A stretch of 64,000 nt of DNA from Akkermansia sp. RCC_12PD (GTDB lineage Bacteria > Verrucomicrobiota > Verrucomicrobiia > Verrucomicrobiales > Akkermansiaceae), in assembly GCF_036417355.1 (NCBI RefSeq), contig NZ_CP143889.1, positions 682,001 to 746,000 on the forward strand, in the 5' to 3' direction. The translations under genes were made by a program, and so were the position numbers. Of this stretch, positions 26,661 through 34,734 are shown piece by piece. Each line of letters opens with the position of its first letter. Position 1 is the first letter of the stretch. The notes beneath the pieces are model-generated. The model was not told the DNA's origin and ran no database searches. It worked only from the letters and a program-made list of their open reading frames with translations.

Positions 26661-26705
26661 CGTCCGTTTCATGACGGGGTTCATGAAAGTAGACGGAATT
26701 TTTTT
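26661..26705 (+). terminator. Hairpin and T run after the GT-C-like gene
   Basis: TTTCATGA (26667-26674) and TCATGAAA (26681-26688) form a perfect eight-pair stem with a six-base loop, extended by CGTC/GACG outside, then GAATTTTTTT. It fits an intrinsic terminator for the upstream gene. Confidence 0.6.
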
Positions 26706-26770
26706 AAAATATAAGCCAAAAATTTTAGCTATTATATTGCAGGTCATTTCTTACAGAAACATATTCTCCA

Positions 26771-26799
26771 TTGACCTTTTCCCTTCCCTGACCTATCTG
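26771..26799 (+). promoter_or_regulatory. Candidate bioBA promoter
   Basis: TTGACC (26771-26776) and TATCTG (26794-26799) spaced by 17 bases. If used, the bioB transcript would carry a leader of about 255 bases. Confidence 0.35.
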
Positions 26800-27061
26800 T
26801 GACAAAGCCAACGCAGCTTAATGTGGTATTATCATCAACGCCCTCGGTTGGGCGAAAATCCTAAAGACAGAAGAAACCCCATTCACAAAGCCACTGCTAT
26901 TCTGGACAACGAATCCAAACCAGCCTCCGAATTTCCCGGCCTTGCTCTACAAGGCACCAAAACAGCCTGCCCAACAGGAAAGAACAGCCGGAGTTCCGAC
27001 CATCCATACCCCCTGGCATTCTACCCTTGACGTGAAACGCGCCGGAGGTAGTCTTTCACGC
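26800..27061 (+). other. Long bioBA leader region
   Basis: About 260 bases between the candidate promoter and bioB. It contains a stem CGCCC-TCGGTT-GGGCG (about 26838-26853) followed by GAAAATCC, and later GCCACTG. The last 120 bases are open in the bioB frame (from a TTG at 26942), but the amino acids look non-coding in character. I cannot assign a known riboswitch class or a BirA operator. Confidence 0.35.
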
Positions 27062-28027
27062 ATGAGTCTGACATCTTCCCTCCTTTCCAGGGTGCTCCAT
27101 GGAGCGTCCTGCACCAGAGAAGAACTGATAGCCCTGCGCCGGGAACCGCTGGAAGAATTGTGCCGGTCAGCCAATACCATCCGGAAACATTTCTGCGGAA
27201 ACGTCTTCGACCTCTGCACCATCATCAACGGACGCAGCGGCAGATGCTCGGAAAACTGCAAGTACTGCGCCCAGTCTGCGCACTATTCCACGGCTGTGGA
27301 GGAATACCCCCTGCTGAGCGACGAAGCGTTGCTGGCGGGGGCCAGATATAATGAAAACAAGGGAATCCTCCGCTACTCCATTGTCACCTCCGGAAAAAGG
27401 CTGACGGATGCGGACGTGGACCAGCTCTGCGCCAGCTACAAAAACATTGCCGCCCGATGCGGCATTTCCCTGTGCGCCTCCCACGGTCTTCTCTCCAAAA
27501 AGCACTGCGAGCAATTGAAAGCGGCGGGCGTCACCCGTTACCATAACAATCTGGAAACCTCCCGCCGCAACTTCCCGAACATCTGCACCACCCACACGTA
27601 CGACGACAAGATACAGACGATCAAGTGGGCCATGGAAGCCGGTCTGGAAGTATGCAGCGGCGGCATCATGGGGCTGGGAGAAACATGGGAAGACAGAATT
27701 GACATGTACATGGACATTGCCGCCCTGGGCATCAAATCCGCTCCCATCAACTTCCTGACCCCCATTCCCGGCACCCCCTATGCGGACATGACTCCGCTGG
27801 GGGAAGAAGAACAATTGCGCATCGTGGCACTTGTGCGCTTCATCATGCCGGACGGGTTCGTCCGCATTGCCGCGGGGCGGAACACCATGCAGGACCATGG
27901 CCGGAAAATCTTCATGTCCGGGGCCAACGCCGCCATTTCCGGCGACATGCTCACCACCTCCGGAGTAACGATCAGGGAGGATCTGGCCATGCTCGCGGAA
28001 CTGGGATACGAAGTCCGCATGAAATAA
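27062..28027 (+). CDS. bioB: Biotin synthase
   Basis: 321 residues. Radical-SAM enzyme that inserts sulfur into dethiobiotin. The SAM cluster ligands are in CSENCKYC (CxxxCxxC), preceded by NGRSGR. Further family features: YHNNLETSRRNFPNICTTH, IMGLGETWEDRIDM, FLTPIPGTPYADM and RIAAGRNTMQ (the Arg region near the second cluster). The start at 27062 matches family N-termini; GGAGG lies 14-18 bases upstream. It pairs with bioA 34 bases downstream. It needs the Fe-S machinery encoded at 20.7-24.2 kb. Confidence 0.94.
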   Translation: MSLTSSLLSRVLHGASCTREELIALRREPLEELCRSANTIRKHFCGNVFDLCTIINGRSGRCSENCKYCAQSAHYSTAVEEYPLLSDEALLAGARYNENKGILRYSIVTSGKRLTDADVDQLCASYKNIAARCGISLCASHGLLSKKHCEQLKAAGVTRYHNNLETSRRNFPNICTTHTYDDKIQTIKWAMEAGLEVCSGGIMGLGETWEDRIDMYMDIAALGIKSAPINFLTPIPGTPYADMTPLGEEEQLRIVALVRFIMPDGFVRIAAGRNTMQDHGRKIFMSGANAAISGDMLTTSGVTIREDLAMLAELGYEVRMK

Positions 28028-28061
28028 GCTTTCCCGGCTTACTGCCCCTCCCCCCTTCATC

Positions 28062-29411
28062 ATGAATCACGCTGACTGGTCAAAAAAAGATCTGGAATAC
28101 ATCTGGCACCCCTGTTCCCAGATGAAGGACTATGAAACGCTGCCCCCCATCGTCATCGACCACGGCCGGGGAATCAGCCTGTACGACGTAGACGGCAAAC
28201 GCTACATGGACGTCGTCAGTTCCTGGTGGTGCAACCTGCTGGGCCATTGCCATCCCAAAATCAGCCAGGCCATCAAGAACCAGCTTGATTCCTTGGAACA
28301 CGTCATCTTTGCCAACTTCTCGCACAAGCCCGCCATCACCTTGTGCGAGGAATTGATGAAAAAAATTCCGCCAGGACTTTGCAAATTCAATTTTTCCGAC
28401 AACGGCTCAGCTTCCATTGAATCGGCGATGAAGATGAGCTTCCAGTACCATTACCAGACAGGCAACCGCCGGAAAGTGCGTTTCATGTCCCTGAGCGACG
28501 GCTACCACGGGGAAACCCTGGGCGCCCTGTCCGTCGGTGGCCTGGATCTGTACTCTGAACTCTACAAGCCGCTTCTGCTCGACATCGTGCGCATTCCCGC
28601 TCCGGACTGCTACCGCTGTCCCAAAGAAAAAAAACGCGGATGCTGCCAGGCGGAATGCATTGACGCGGCGCAGGAAGTATTCGCGCGCCACGGTGAAGAA
28701 TGCGCTGCCCTGCTGGTGGAACCCCTGCTCCAGGGATCGGCCGGCATGAGAATGTACCCCCCTTCCTATCTTGCCAAGCTCCGCACCCTGTGCGATTCCT
28801 ACGGCGTCCATCTCATTGCGGATGAAATCGCCACGGGATTTGGCCGTACAGGCAGCATGTTCGCATGCGACCAAGCGGGAATCACCCCGGACATCATGTG
28901 CATCTCCAAGGGGCTGACGGGCGGTTACATGCCCATGTCCATTGCCATCACCACGCAAAAAATCTACGATGCCTTTTATGCGGACTATCGGGAGGGCAAA
29001 GCCTTCATGCACAGCCACACCTATGCCGGCAACCCGTTGGGCTGTTCCGCCGCGCTGGCCGTTCTGAAGGTGCTGGATGAAGAACAAATTATTCCCCGTG
29101 CACAGGAAAAGGCCCCCTTCTTCCATCAATTGATCGTGGATGCCCTGGGAGATCATCCCCATGTGGGGGAAATCCGCTACTTGGGGCTCGTCAACGCTAT
29201 CGAACTGGTGGAAGACCGGAAAAGCAGGAAAAGCTTCCCGTCCGAACGGCGTCTGGGTTACCAGATTTACAAGGAAGCCCTCAAACAGGGACTGCTGCTC
29301 CGCCCGCTGGGCGACGTGCTGTACTTCAACCCGCCCCTCGTTATCTCTCCGGAAGAGATGCAGGAGGCTGTTTCCATCTGCGCCGGCTGCATCCGGAAAG
29401 TGCTGGGATAA
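28062..29411 (+). CDS. bioA: Adenosylmethionine-8-amino-7-oxononanoate aminotransferase
   Basis: 449 residues. PLP enzyme converting KAPA to DAPA with SAM as amino donor in biotin synthesis. Seen: IWHPCSQMKDYE and VVSSWWCNLLGHCHPKI (substrate region typical of BioA), FSDNGSASIESAMKM, LIADEIATGFGRTGSMFACDQAGI, and the PLP lysine in CISKGLTGGYMPM. Length is normal. Second gene of a bioBA operon; bioF, bioD and birA are not in the window. Confidence 0.94.
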   Translation: MNHADWSKKDLEYIWHPCSQMKDYETLPPIVIDHGRGISLYDVDGKRYMDVVSSWWCNLLGHCHPKISQAIKNQLDSLEHVIFANFSHKPAITLCEELMKKIPPGLCKFNFSDNGSASIESAMKMSFQYHYQTGNRRKVRFMSLSDGYHGETLGALSVGGLDLYSELYKPLLLDIVRIPAPDCYRCPKEKKRGCCQAECIDAAQEVFARHGEECAALLVEPLLQGSAGMRMYPPSYLAKLRTLCDSYGVHLIADEIATGFGRTGSMFACDQAGITPDIMCISKGLTGGYMPMSIAITTQKIYDAFYADYREGKAFMHSHTYAGNPLGCSAALAVLKVLDEEQIIPRAQEKAPFFHQLIVDALGDHPHVGEIRYLGLVNAIELVEDRKSRKSFPSERRLGYQIYKEALKQGLLLRPLGDVLYFNPPLVISPEEMQEAVSICAGCIRKVLG

Positions 29412-29519
29412 ACATTCTCCGCGGGAAAACAATATGCCCGTCATTTTTTTTGAGGATAAATGAAACTTTTTTTCACGCACGGTGTTTGTTAAAATACCCT
29501 GTAAACCCTCCGCACCGTT

Positions 29520-30608
29520 ATGATACACTTCAATCCCCTGCATAAACGTCCGGCGCTTTCCGCGCTCATCCTCCTTGTCATGGGTTCCGGCTTTTGCCAG
29601 GCCCAGGAACTGCTTTCCGATTCCGCCAGAAAAGAAGCGACGGAATGGCTCAAGGAAGTCAAAACCGGGCATCTGAACACCAGTTCGGCCCGTCTTCAAA
29701 AAGCCATGGCCGCTCTGACAACCGCCATTGCCACGGAAAACGCCGCCATGAAACTTTACGTGGACGCCATGAAAGACAGATTCCTGAATCCTACCAGCAT
29801 GATGTCCCGCATGCTGAACCGCGGCGGCGGCGGTTACCGGATGATGCGCATGCCCGCCATGAACGGCGGCAGAGGCGGCAACAATGGCCGCAACGGCAGC
29901 CAGAATGAAAGCCCAAGCTCCGCCTTCTCCAACTGGCGGAAGCAAAACACGGGCAACAATGTAGCTCCCGGCTTTAAAAAGGCCCTCCAGCTCCAGTGCA
30001 AATGGATGCTGCTCTGCCTGAAAAAAGCGGAGGCGGAAAAAAATGAGCGCGAGATCAACGTTTCCGCCAACGTGCTGTCCATGCTGGATGAAGTGGCCGC
30101 CAACGCCAAGGACGTGGGCGAACAGCTAGCCATGGTAGGCGGAGCCAGCGACGTCATCCGCACTTATCTGAACATCAGTGATTACCGTTCGGAAACCCTG
30201 CCGGACAACCTAATGGACCTCAATGGCATCTTCGAGCGCGTGCTTCTGGCCCCGTACAAGGAAAACAAGGATGTGGAAAACTTCCGCAAGCTCTGGAACA
30301 AACGCATCAGCCTGGAACTGGCTCTGCTGATGAACAACACCGCCAGCGACAAGAAGACGGCTGAAGTGGAAAAGGCCAACTTCCTCCTTAAAAGGCAGTG
30401 GGAACGGGAAAAAGCCTGTTTTGAACTCGGCGACCAGGTTGCTTCTCTGGACAAGATGAAGAGCCTGCTTCCCGGCATCAAGGACCCCAACGACAAGCAG
30501 CGGGCCATCCGGGATCTGGAATACCTGCTTCTAAGCCCGGCGGAAAAGGAAAAACTCCGTGAAGACCGTACCAACCGCCGCATGCCGCCGGGAGGTCCGC
30601 GCTTCTAA
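29520..30608 (+). CDS. Secreted helical protein of unknown function
   Basis: 362 residues with a signal peptide (cleavage near GFCQAQ, residue 28). The mature protein is mostly helical and rich in Ala, Lys and Glu. A low-complexity Gly/Asn/Arg/Met stretch occurs around residues 100-125 (RGGNNGRNGSQNE), and a short basic Pro/Gly-rich tail ends it. No domain is recognised. It is followed by a strong terminator and probably transcribed alone from the 108-base gap after bioA, where TAAAAT (29490-29495) could be a -10. Confidence 0.6.
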   Translation: MIHFNPLHKRPALSALILLVMGSGFCQAQELLSDSARKEATEWLKEVKTGHLNTSSARLQKAMAALTTAIATENAAMKLYVDAMKDRFLNPTSMMSRMLNRGGGGYRMMRMPAMNGGRGGNNGRNGSQNESPSSAFSNWRKQNTGNNVAPGFKKALQLQCKWMLLCLKKAEAEKNEREINVSANVLSMLDEVAANAKDVGEQLAMVGGASDVIRTYLNISDYRSETLPDNLMDLNGIFERVLLAPYKENKDVENFRKLWNKRISLELALLMNNTASDKKTAEVEKANFLLKRQWEREKACFELGDQVASLDKMKSLLPGIKDPNDKQRAIRDLEYLLLSPAEKEKLREDRTNRRMPPGGPRF

Positions 30609-30637
30609 AGGGGCCAACAGACTGCTCCTTTTTTCAT

Positions 30638-30667
30638 CCCCCGGTCCGTCAACCGGGGGATTTTTAT
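30638..30667 (+). terminator. Rho-independent terminator
   Basis: CCCCCGGT (30638-30645) / ACCGGGGG (30652-30659), six-base loop, followed by ATTTTTATT. Ends the secreted-protein gene; it faces the convergent operon at 30687. Confidence 0.85.
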
Positions 30668-30686
30668 TATCCGGACCGGACTCCAT

Positions 30687-32462
30687 TTATAAAACCGGAG
30701 AACGTTCCCTGCCGGGCTGGAACCAGGTCTTCCGAAGGCGGTAAATGCGCACCCCCTCAATATTCTCATCCAGGTGCCACGCCGTGCGGATACCGTGGTG
30801 TTCCCATATGTGGCGGCAAAGCATCGTAAAAAATTTCCTGTCCATATCGGAAAGATCTCCCTGGGGCGTCAGACAGACGATATAGACGTTATCCCGGCAA
30901 AGATTCAGGGCAGTCTGTCCGTCCCAGCCCATTTCCTGCAACTTTTTCTGCACGGGCTTCAGCGGGAAATTCCATCCGCCCAGCGTCACCACATTCTTCC
31001 GGGAACAGCTCCACGCCTTGCGGAAAACGGATTGCCCGGGAGCCAGGTCATCAATAGTTCCGCCGGACATCTGCACACAAAACAGGGAATCCGGCTCCCG
31101 GTCCACCCGTTCGCAAAGCAGCCGTCCGGCCTCCGGCGAAAACGACTCCATATTGGCCTCCCAAACGGCGGCGCACGCCTGAGAGAGGGAGACGGCAAAC
31201 GCGCAGAATATGGGCAAGCCGCCCGTCAAAGCCCCCTTCCCCGTCCACTTGACGTGGACGGACTGGAAATGCTCCGGTCTGAGCAGGCATAACCCGGCAA
31301 TCAGGAATGTGGGATACACCACCCGGAAATACAGGCGGTCTATGCTGGCCATGTACAATAAAACAAGCACCAAAAGGCCGCCTACGCACCACAGGAGCGC
31401 CGGAGAATCCCCACGGCGGAAAGATGCGCGGCAGGCCAGTCCAAACAGAATCCAGCAAGGCAGGAGATCCACAATGGAATCCCAGGAAAACAAATGCAGG
31501 GCCTTTTTTCCGCGAATCCACATCCTGGGCCAGAAATCATTCCCGTCCCGCGCCAGCCTGAGTCTTCTCAGATAATCGGTGTTGAACACTTCCATGTCGC
31601 AATTCGTGAACATTTGCACCATTTTGATATCGTTGGCAAACACCCTGTAGGAAGCGCATTCGTACTCGTTCTCGGAACGGATGGGAGACGTGTCGGACAA
31701 CAGGGCGCGGGCCTCATTCCAGGCAGCCACGTCACATCCCTCAAACACGCTGCGGTGGGCATGCCTGTTGTATCCGTTCAACCCGTAGGAAAAAGCAAAC
31801 ACGCATGCCAGGGCTCCCCACAGGCGTCCCCGGGAACGCAGCTTTTCCCAGGAGGGACGGAACCCGTCCATACTCCCCGCCACCAGCACCGCCCCGAAAA
31901 AAGCATCACACACCAGAGCAGCATCCAGCCTGATCATGCTCCCCAAGACACACAAAAAGACACCTGCAGCCAGCTTCCACCAAGATGAGGAACCATGCTT
32001 CAGGCAGATAAGCACACCGGTGAACCCCACGAGAAATGCGGCATGGCTGAACTGCAGGGCGGCATAAAAACCGGGCATGATCAGCAACCATACCAGCAAC
32101 AGCACAAGCGTCGTGAAATCATAGCTGCGCGCCTTGCGGGCATGCGCCGTAAGCATCGTGAAAATGGCGGCTCCGCTGGACAACGTGGCAACAGCCAGAA
32201 ACACCGGCCAGACGGACAATCCACCCAGAACGGGGGCGGCCACCAGAAGGGACCTCGTCAGAAGGGGATTGACAAAAATGACGTGCGCATCGGCATAGGA
32301 AGGATCGCCCCACCCGTCCAGCACGGAAGCGATCACCAAATCGTCATTGGACTGATAAGCAACCCCGGCAATACTCCAGGCAAGAACCAGCAGAATGATA
32401 TTAAACCATACCGGATGAAGCAGGGGCAAAAACGATATCCATCTCCAAACCTGTTTCATCAT
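30687..32462 (-). CDS. Polytopic membrane protein, GT-C/ArnT-like glycosyltransferase
   Basis: About 591 residues with roughly ten hydrophobic helices and a soluble C-terminal domain (last about 180 residues). Close to the first helix is YQSNDDLVIASVLDG, with acidic residues where GT-C enzymes bind the metal or polyprenyl-phosphate sugar. It resembles the protein at 24901-26610 along its length. It is the last gene of a minus-strand run that also encodes a sugar aminotransferase, an acetyltransferase, a polyprenyl-phosphate glycosyltransferase and a flippase-like pair, so it is probably the final periplasmic transferase. The start at ATG 32462 is preferred; GTG 32507 is also possible. Confidence 0.65.
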   Translation of the reverse strand: MMKQVWRWISFLPLLHPVWFNIILLVLAWSIAGVAYQSNDDLVIASVLDGWGDPSYADAHVIFVNPLLTRSLLVAAPVLGGLSVWPVFLAVATLSSGAAIFTMLTAHARKARSYDFTTLVLLLVWLLIMPGFYAALQFSHAAFLVGFTGVLICLKHGSSSWWKLAAGVFLCVLGSMIRLDAALVCDAFFGAVLVAGSMDGFRPSWEKLRSRGRLWGALACVFAFSYGLNGYNRHAHRSVFEGCDVAAWNEARALLSDTSPIRSENEYECASYRVFANDIKMVQMFTNCDMEVFNTDYLRRLRLARDGNDFWPRMWIRGKKALHLFSWDSIVDLLPCWILFGLACRASFRRGDSPALLWCVGGLLVLVLLYMASIDRLYFRVVYPTFLIAGLCLLRPEHFQSVHVKWTGKGALTGGLPIFCAFAVSLSQACAAVWEANMESFSPEAGRLLCERVDREPDSLFCVQMSGGTIDDLAPGQSVFRKAWSCSRKNVVTLGGWNFPLKPVQKKLQEMGWDGQTALNLCRDNVYIVCLTPQGDLSDMDRKFFTMLCRHIWEHHGIRTAWHLDENIEGVRIYRLRKTWFQPGRERSPVL

Positions 32463-32591
32463 AAGCAAATTCCCTGACTGCCCGATCATGGATGCTGGCC
32501 GGGGCACGCATACTAGAAACGGGAAAAACGAAAGTCAAGAGCCGTATCCGTTCCATCCTTTGGCCTTTCGTCCATCAACCGCCCTCGCGCC

Positions 32592-32936
32592 TCAACGGTT
32601 CAGGCAGACAATAATGCCGGTAATGATCAGCAGGTTTCCTACCACCTTGCGCAGCGTCACCGACTTTCCGAAAAAAATGCGGTCAAAAAAAAGGATATAC
32701 ACGTAAGCGGAGCATTCCAACACATTGACCGTAACCATCGGCAGATGGGAAAGGCAGTAAAATGTCAGCAGGCTGCACGCCAAGAAAATGGCATACGCAG
32801 ACACAGTAGCCCGGTTCACGAAATAGGAAAAACCGGACAGCCGCTCATTCATGGCGGACTTTTTCAAAATCACCTGGGAACAGGACGCCATAAAGACGGA
32901 AAACAAGGTCAGGCCGATATAACCCCCCTCATTCAT
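32592..32936 (-). CDS. Small EamA/SMR-type membrane protein (ArnF-like half of a flippase pair)
   Basis: 114 residues, four predicted transmembrane helices. Pattern VILKKSAMN near the first helix and a final NLLIITGIIVCLN helix, as in small EamA/SMR proteins. It overlaps the previous gene by four bases (ATGA), so the two are co-translated, like the ArnE/ArnF pair that flips undecaprenyl-phosphate-aminoarabinose. The surrounding genes support a lipid-linked sugar flippase, but sequence alone cannot prove the substrate. Confidence 0.65.
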   Translation of the reverse strand: MNEGGYIGLTLFSVFMASCSQVILKKSAMNERLSGFSYFVNRATVSAYAIFLACSLLTFYCLSHLPMVTVNVLECSAYVYILFFDRIFFGKSVTLRKVVGNLLIITGIIVCLNR

Positions 32937-33271
32937 GAAGCATCCTCCTCCATGGATACCAGAATAATTCCACCGATGATCATGGCCGCGCCCAGAGCCA
33001 GTGTCCAGGAAAGAGGTTCCCCCAGGCACAGCCATGCCAGCAAAATCCCCCATATCACGACTGAGGAGCGGTTGGCGTACGCCACGCCCAGATTAAACCT
33101 CTTCAGCATGACTTGCCATCCTATGGCGTAAATGCCCAACAGAAACAGCACGCCGCACAGCAGGACATATCTGTGCCAATCCAGCCAGCCATAGGGGGCG
33201 GCCATGCGCCCCATCATCGTATTGAAGGCATAGACAATGAAAAGAAAATGTAAAACCAGATAATTGATCAT
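32933..33271 (-). CDS. Small EamA/SMR-type membrane protein (ArnE-like half of a flippase pair)
   Basis: 112 residues, four predicted transmembrane helices. The last half, GVAYANRSSVVIWGILLAWLCLGEPLSW followed by AAMIIGGIILV, is the classic EamA/SMR signature. It starts 30 bases after the glycosyltransferase gene and overlaps the next small gene by four bases. Likely forms a heterodimer with that protein to move a polyprenyl-phosphate sugar across the inner membrane. Confidence 0.68.
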   Translation of the reverse strand: MINYLVLHFLFIVYAFNTMMGRMAAPYGWLDWHRYVLLCGVLFLLGIYAIGWQVMLKRFNLGVAYANRSSVVIWGILLAWLCLGEPLSWTLALGAAMIIGGIILVSMEEDAS

Positions 33272-33301
33272 GAAAGAGAGAAAAAGACAATGGACGGGAG
33301 A

Positions 33302-34240
33302 TCATTCATAACGCCGGGCCACAATCACGGAAGGCCTGTGCTTGGTTTCCGTGTAAATTTTGGAAATGTAGATGCCAATGACGCCCAGACTCATCAGAAT
33401 AAAGCCGCCAACCAGCCAGACGGAAGCCACGGAGGATGCCCAGCCCGTTGGCGCCACATTATACAGCAACTGCCGCCCCAGAATCCATGCAACATACAGC
33501 ATGGCTACCAAAGTCACCGCCAGCCCGAAATAGGAAATATACACCAGAGGCTTGGCACTGTAGGAAACCACGGAATTGATCGCCAGCGCCATCTTCTTGC
33601 GGAACGTATAAGTCGTAGGGGAGGAGGAAGCCTTCTTCACCGTGCACGGCACCTGCCGGAATCCGGTGGCAACGCACAGACCGAAAAAGAAAGGTTCCCT
33701 GTCCTGAAACTTCAACATCTCACGCACGAACTGGGCACTCATCAGACGCGCTGTAACCATATTCTTCGTGATCTGCTGGTCGGAAAGCAGATTGAACAAG
33801 GTATAAAACAATTCACCGGACACGGCCTCAAAAAAGCCTCCCTTCCTTCTCTCCTGCACGCCATACACTACATCCGCCCCCGTGTCGTCCATTTCCCTGG
33901 AAAAATCCGCCAGCCATTCGGGCGATTCCTCCAGATCGCTGTCAATCAGGAATATCCTCTCCCCACGGGCTTCCTCGCAAGCCACATACATGGCCAGATG
34001 ATGCCCAAAATTGCGGGACAAATCCACCACCCGCACCCTCCGGTCCTTCTCGCGCTCCGCCAGAGCCCGTTCCAGCCCGTCCCTGGGGCAGCCATCATTC
34101 ACCAGCACCACTTCCGTCCGGTCCGGATCGTAACCAGCCGCACGGGCGGCAGAAAAACAGCGGGAACAGAACTCCGCCAAATACTCCCCCGTGCAGTACA
34201 CGGTGGCCGCCATGGACAATTGAATCTGCGGATCAGTCAT
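33302..34240 (-). CDS. GT2 polyprenyl-phosphate sugar transferase (ArnC/GtrB/DPM1-like)
   Basis: 312 residues. N-terminal GT-A domain: VVLVNDGCPRDGLE, VRVVDLSRNFGHHLAMYVAC, and the metal-binding IFLIDSDLEESPEWL (DxD-like). Two transmembrane helices at the C-terminus (about 230-290: ISYFGLAVTLVAMLYVAWILG and LVGGFILMSLGVIGIYISKIY) and the closing YTETKHRPSVIV are typical of GtrB/ArnC enzymes that load a sugar onto undecaprenyl phosphate. The start at 34240 overlaps the acetyltransferase stop (ATGA), so translation is coupled. Confidence 0.88.
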   Translation of the reverse strand: MTDPQIQLSMAATVYCTGEYLAEFCSRCFSAARAAGYDPDRTEVVLVNDGCPRDGLERALAEREKDRRVRVVDLSRNFGHHLAMYVACEEARGERIFLIDSDLEESPEWLADFSREMDDTGADVVYGVQERRKGGFFEAVSGELFYTLFNLLSDQQITKNMVTARLMSAQFVREMLKFQDREPFFFGLCVATGFRQVPCTVKKASSSPTTYTFRKKMALAINSVVSYSAKPLVYISYFGLAVTLVAMLYVAWILGRQLLYNVAPTGWASSVASVWLVGGFILMSLGVIGIYISKIYTETKHRPSVIVARRYE

Positions 34241-34734
34241 AAATCTTTCACATACATCAGAACATGTTTCCTCTCCCCGTTCTTGACGCATTCACCCGTA
34301 TCTTCCGGGGAAAACTCAAAACCCATGCGCTCATGAAAATGAATGGACTTGGCGTTATTCTCCAGAATCCGGGCACACAGGCGTTTCAAACCGAGTTCTT
34401 TTGCGGCAAACCCAATCATCCCTTCATAGGCAAAGGAAGCAGGCCGCAATTCCTGAAAATCCCGGTTATAAATATAAATACCGATTTCGCCCTGACGGGA
34501 ATCCCGGTCAAACCACGGCAAATACACCAACCCGAGCGGGACCTGGTCCGCATAAATCACGCAGGCGCAGGCATTCTCCCCGCGGATGTTTTTCTTCAGC
34601 CATGCATGGTGCTGTTCTTCTGTTACCTGGTCCAGCAGAAAAAAAGGGCTGACCACATCGGAATTGCGCCATGCACGGAGTTGTGCGTGCATGGCTTCGT
34701 CCACGTCGGACACATTGACCAGGCGCAGCTTCAT
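34237..34734 (-). CDS. GNAT acetyltransferase, probably acting on a nucleotide-linked amino sugar
   Basis: 165 residues. RimJ/PseH-type GNAT: RAWRNSDVVSPFF near the N-terminus, IGIYIYNRDF, then GLKRLCARILENNAKSIHFHERMGF, the usual acetyl-CoA/C-terminal region. It overlaps the aminotransferase upstream by four bases and the glycosyltransferase downstream by four bases. Lying between a WecE-type transaminase and a lipid-carrier transferase, it most likely N-acetylates the 4-amino sugar, the role WecD has in E. coli; this is inferred from context, as sequence does not fix the substrate. Confidence 0.75.
   Translation of the reverse strand: MKLRLVNVSDVDEAMHAQLRAWRNSDVVSPFFLLDQVTEEQHHAWLKKNIRGENACACVIYADQVPLGLVYLPWFDRDSRQGEIGIYIYNRDFQELRPASFAYEGMIGFAAKELGLKRLCARILENNAKSIHFHERMGFEFSPEDTGECVKNGERKHVLMYVKDL

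Noticed and set aside
26821-27030. Cobalamin riboswitch in the bioB leader (GAAAATCC and GCCACTG present)
   Set aside because: The spacing between these pieces is too long and the B12-box consensus is only about half matched; biotin genes are not usual targets.
26942-27061. Longer BioB starting at TTG 26942
   Set aside because: The extension has no similarity to BioB, and the family N-terminus begins at ATG 27062.
30774-32477. Several plus-strand frames across the GT-C gene
   Set aside because: Antisense shadows; no start signals or domains, and the minus-strand gene is supported by its homolog at 24901-26610.
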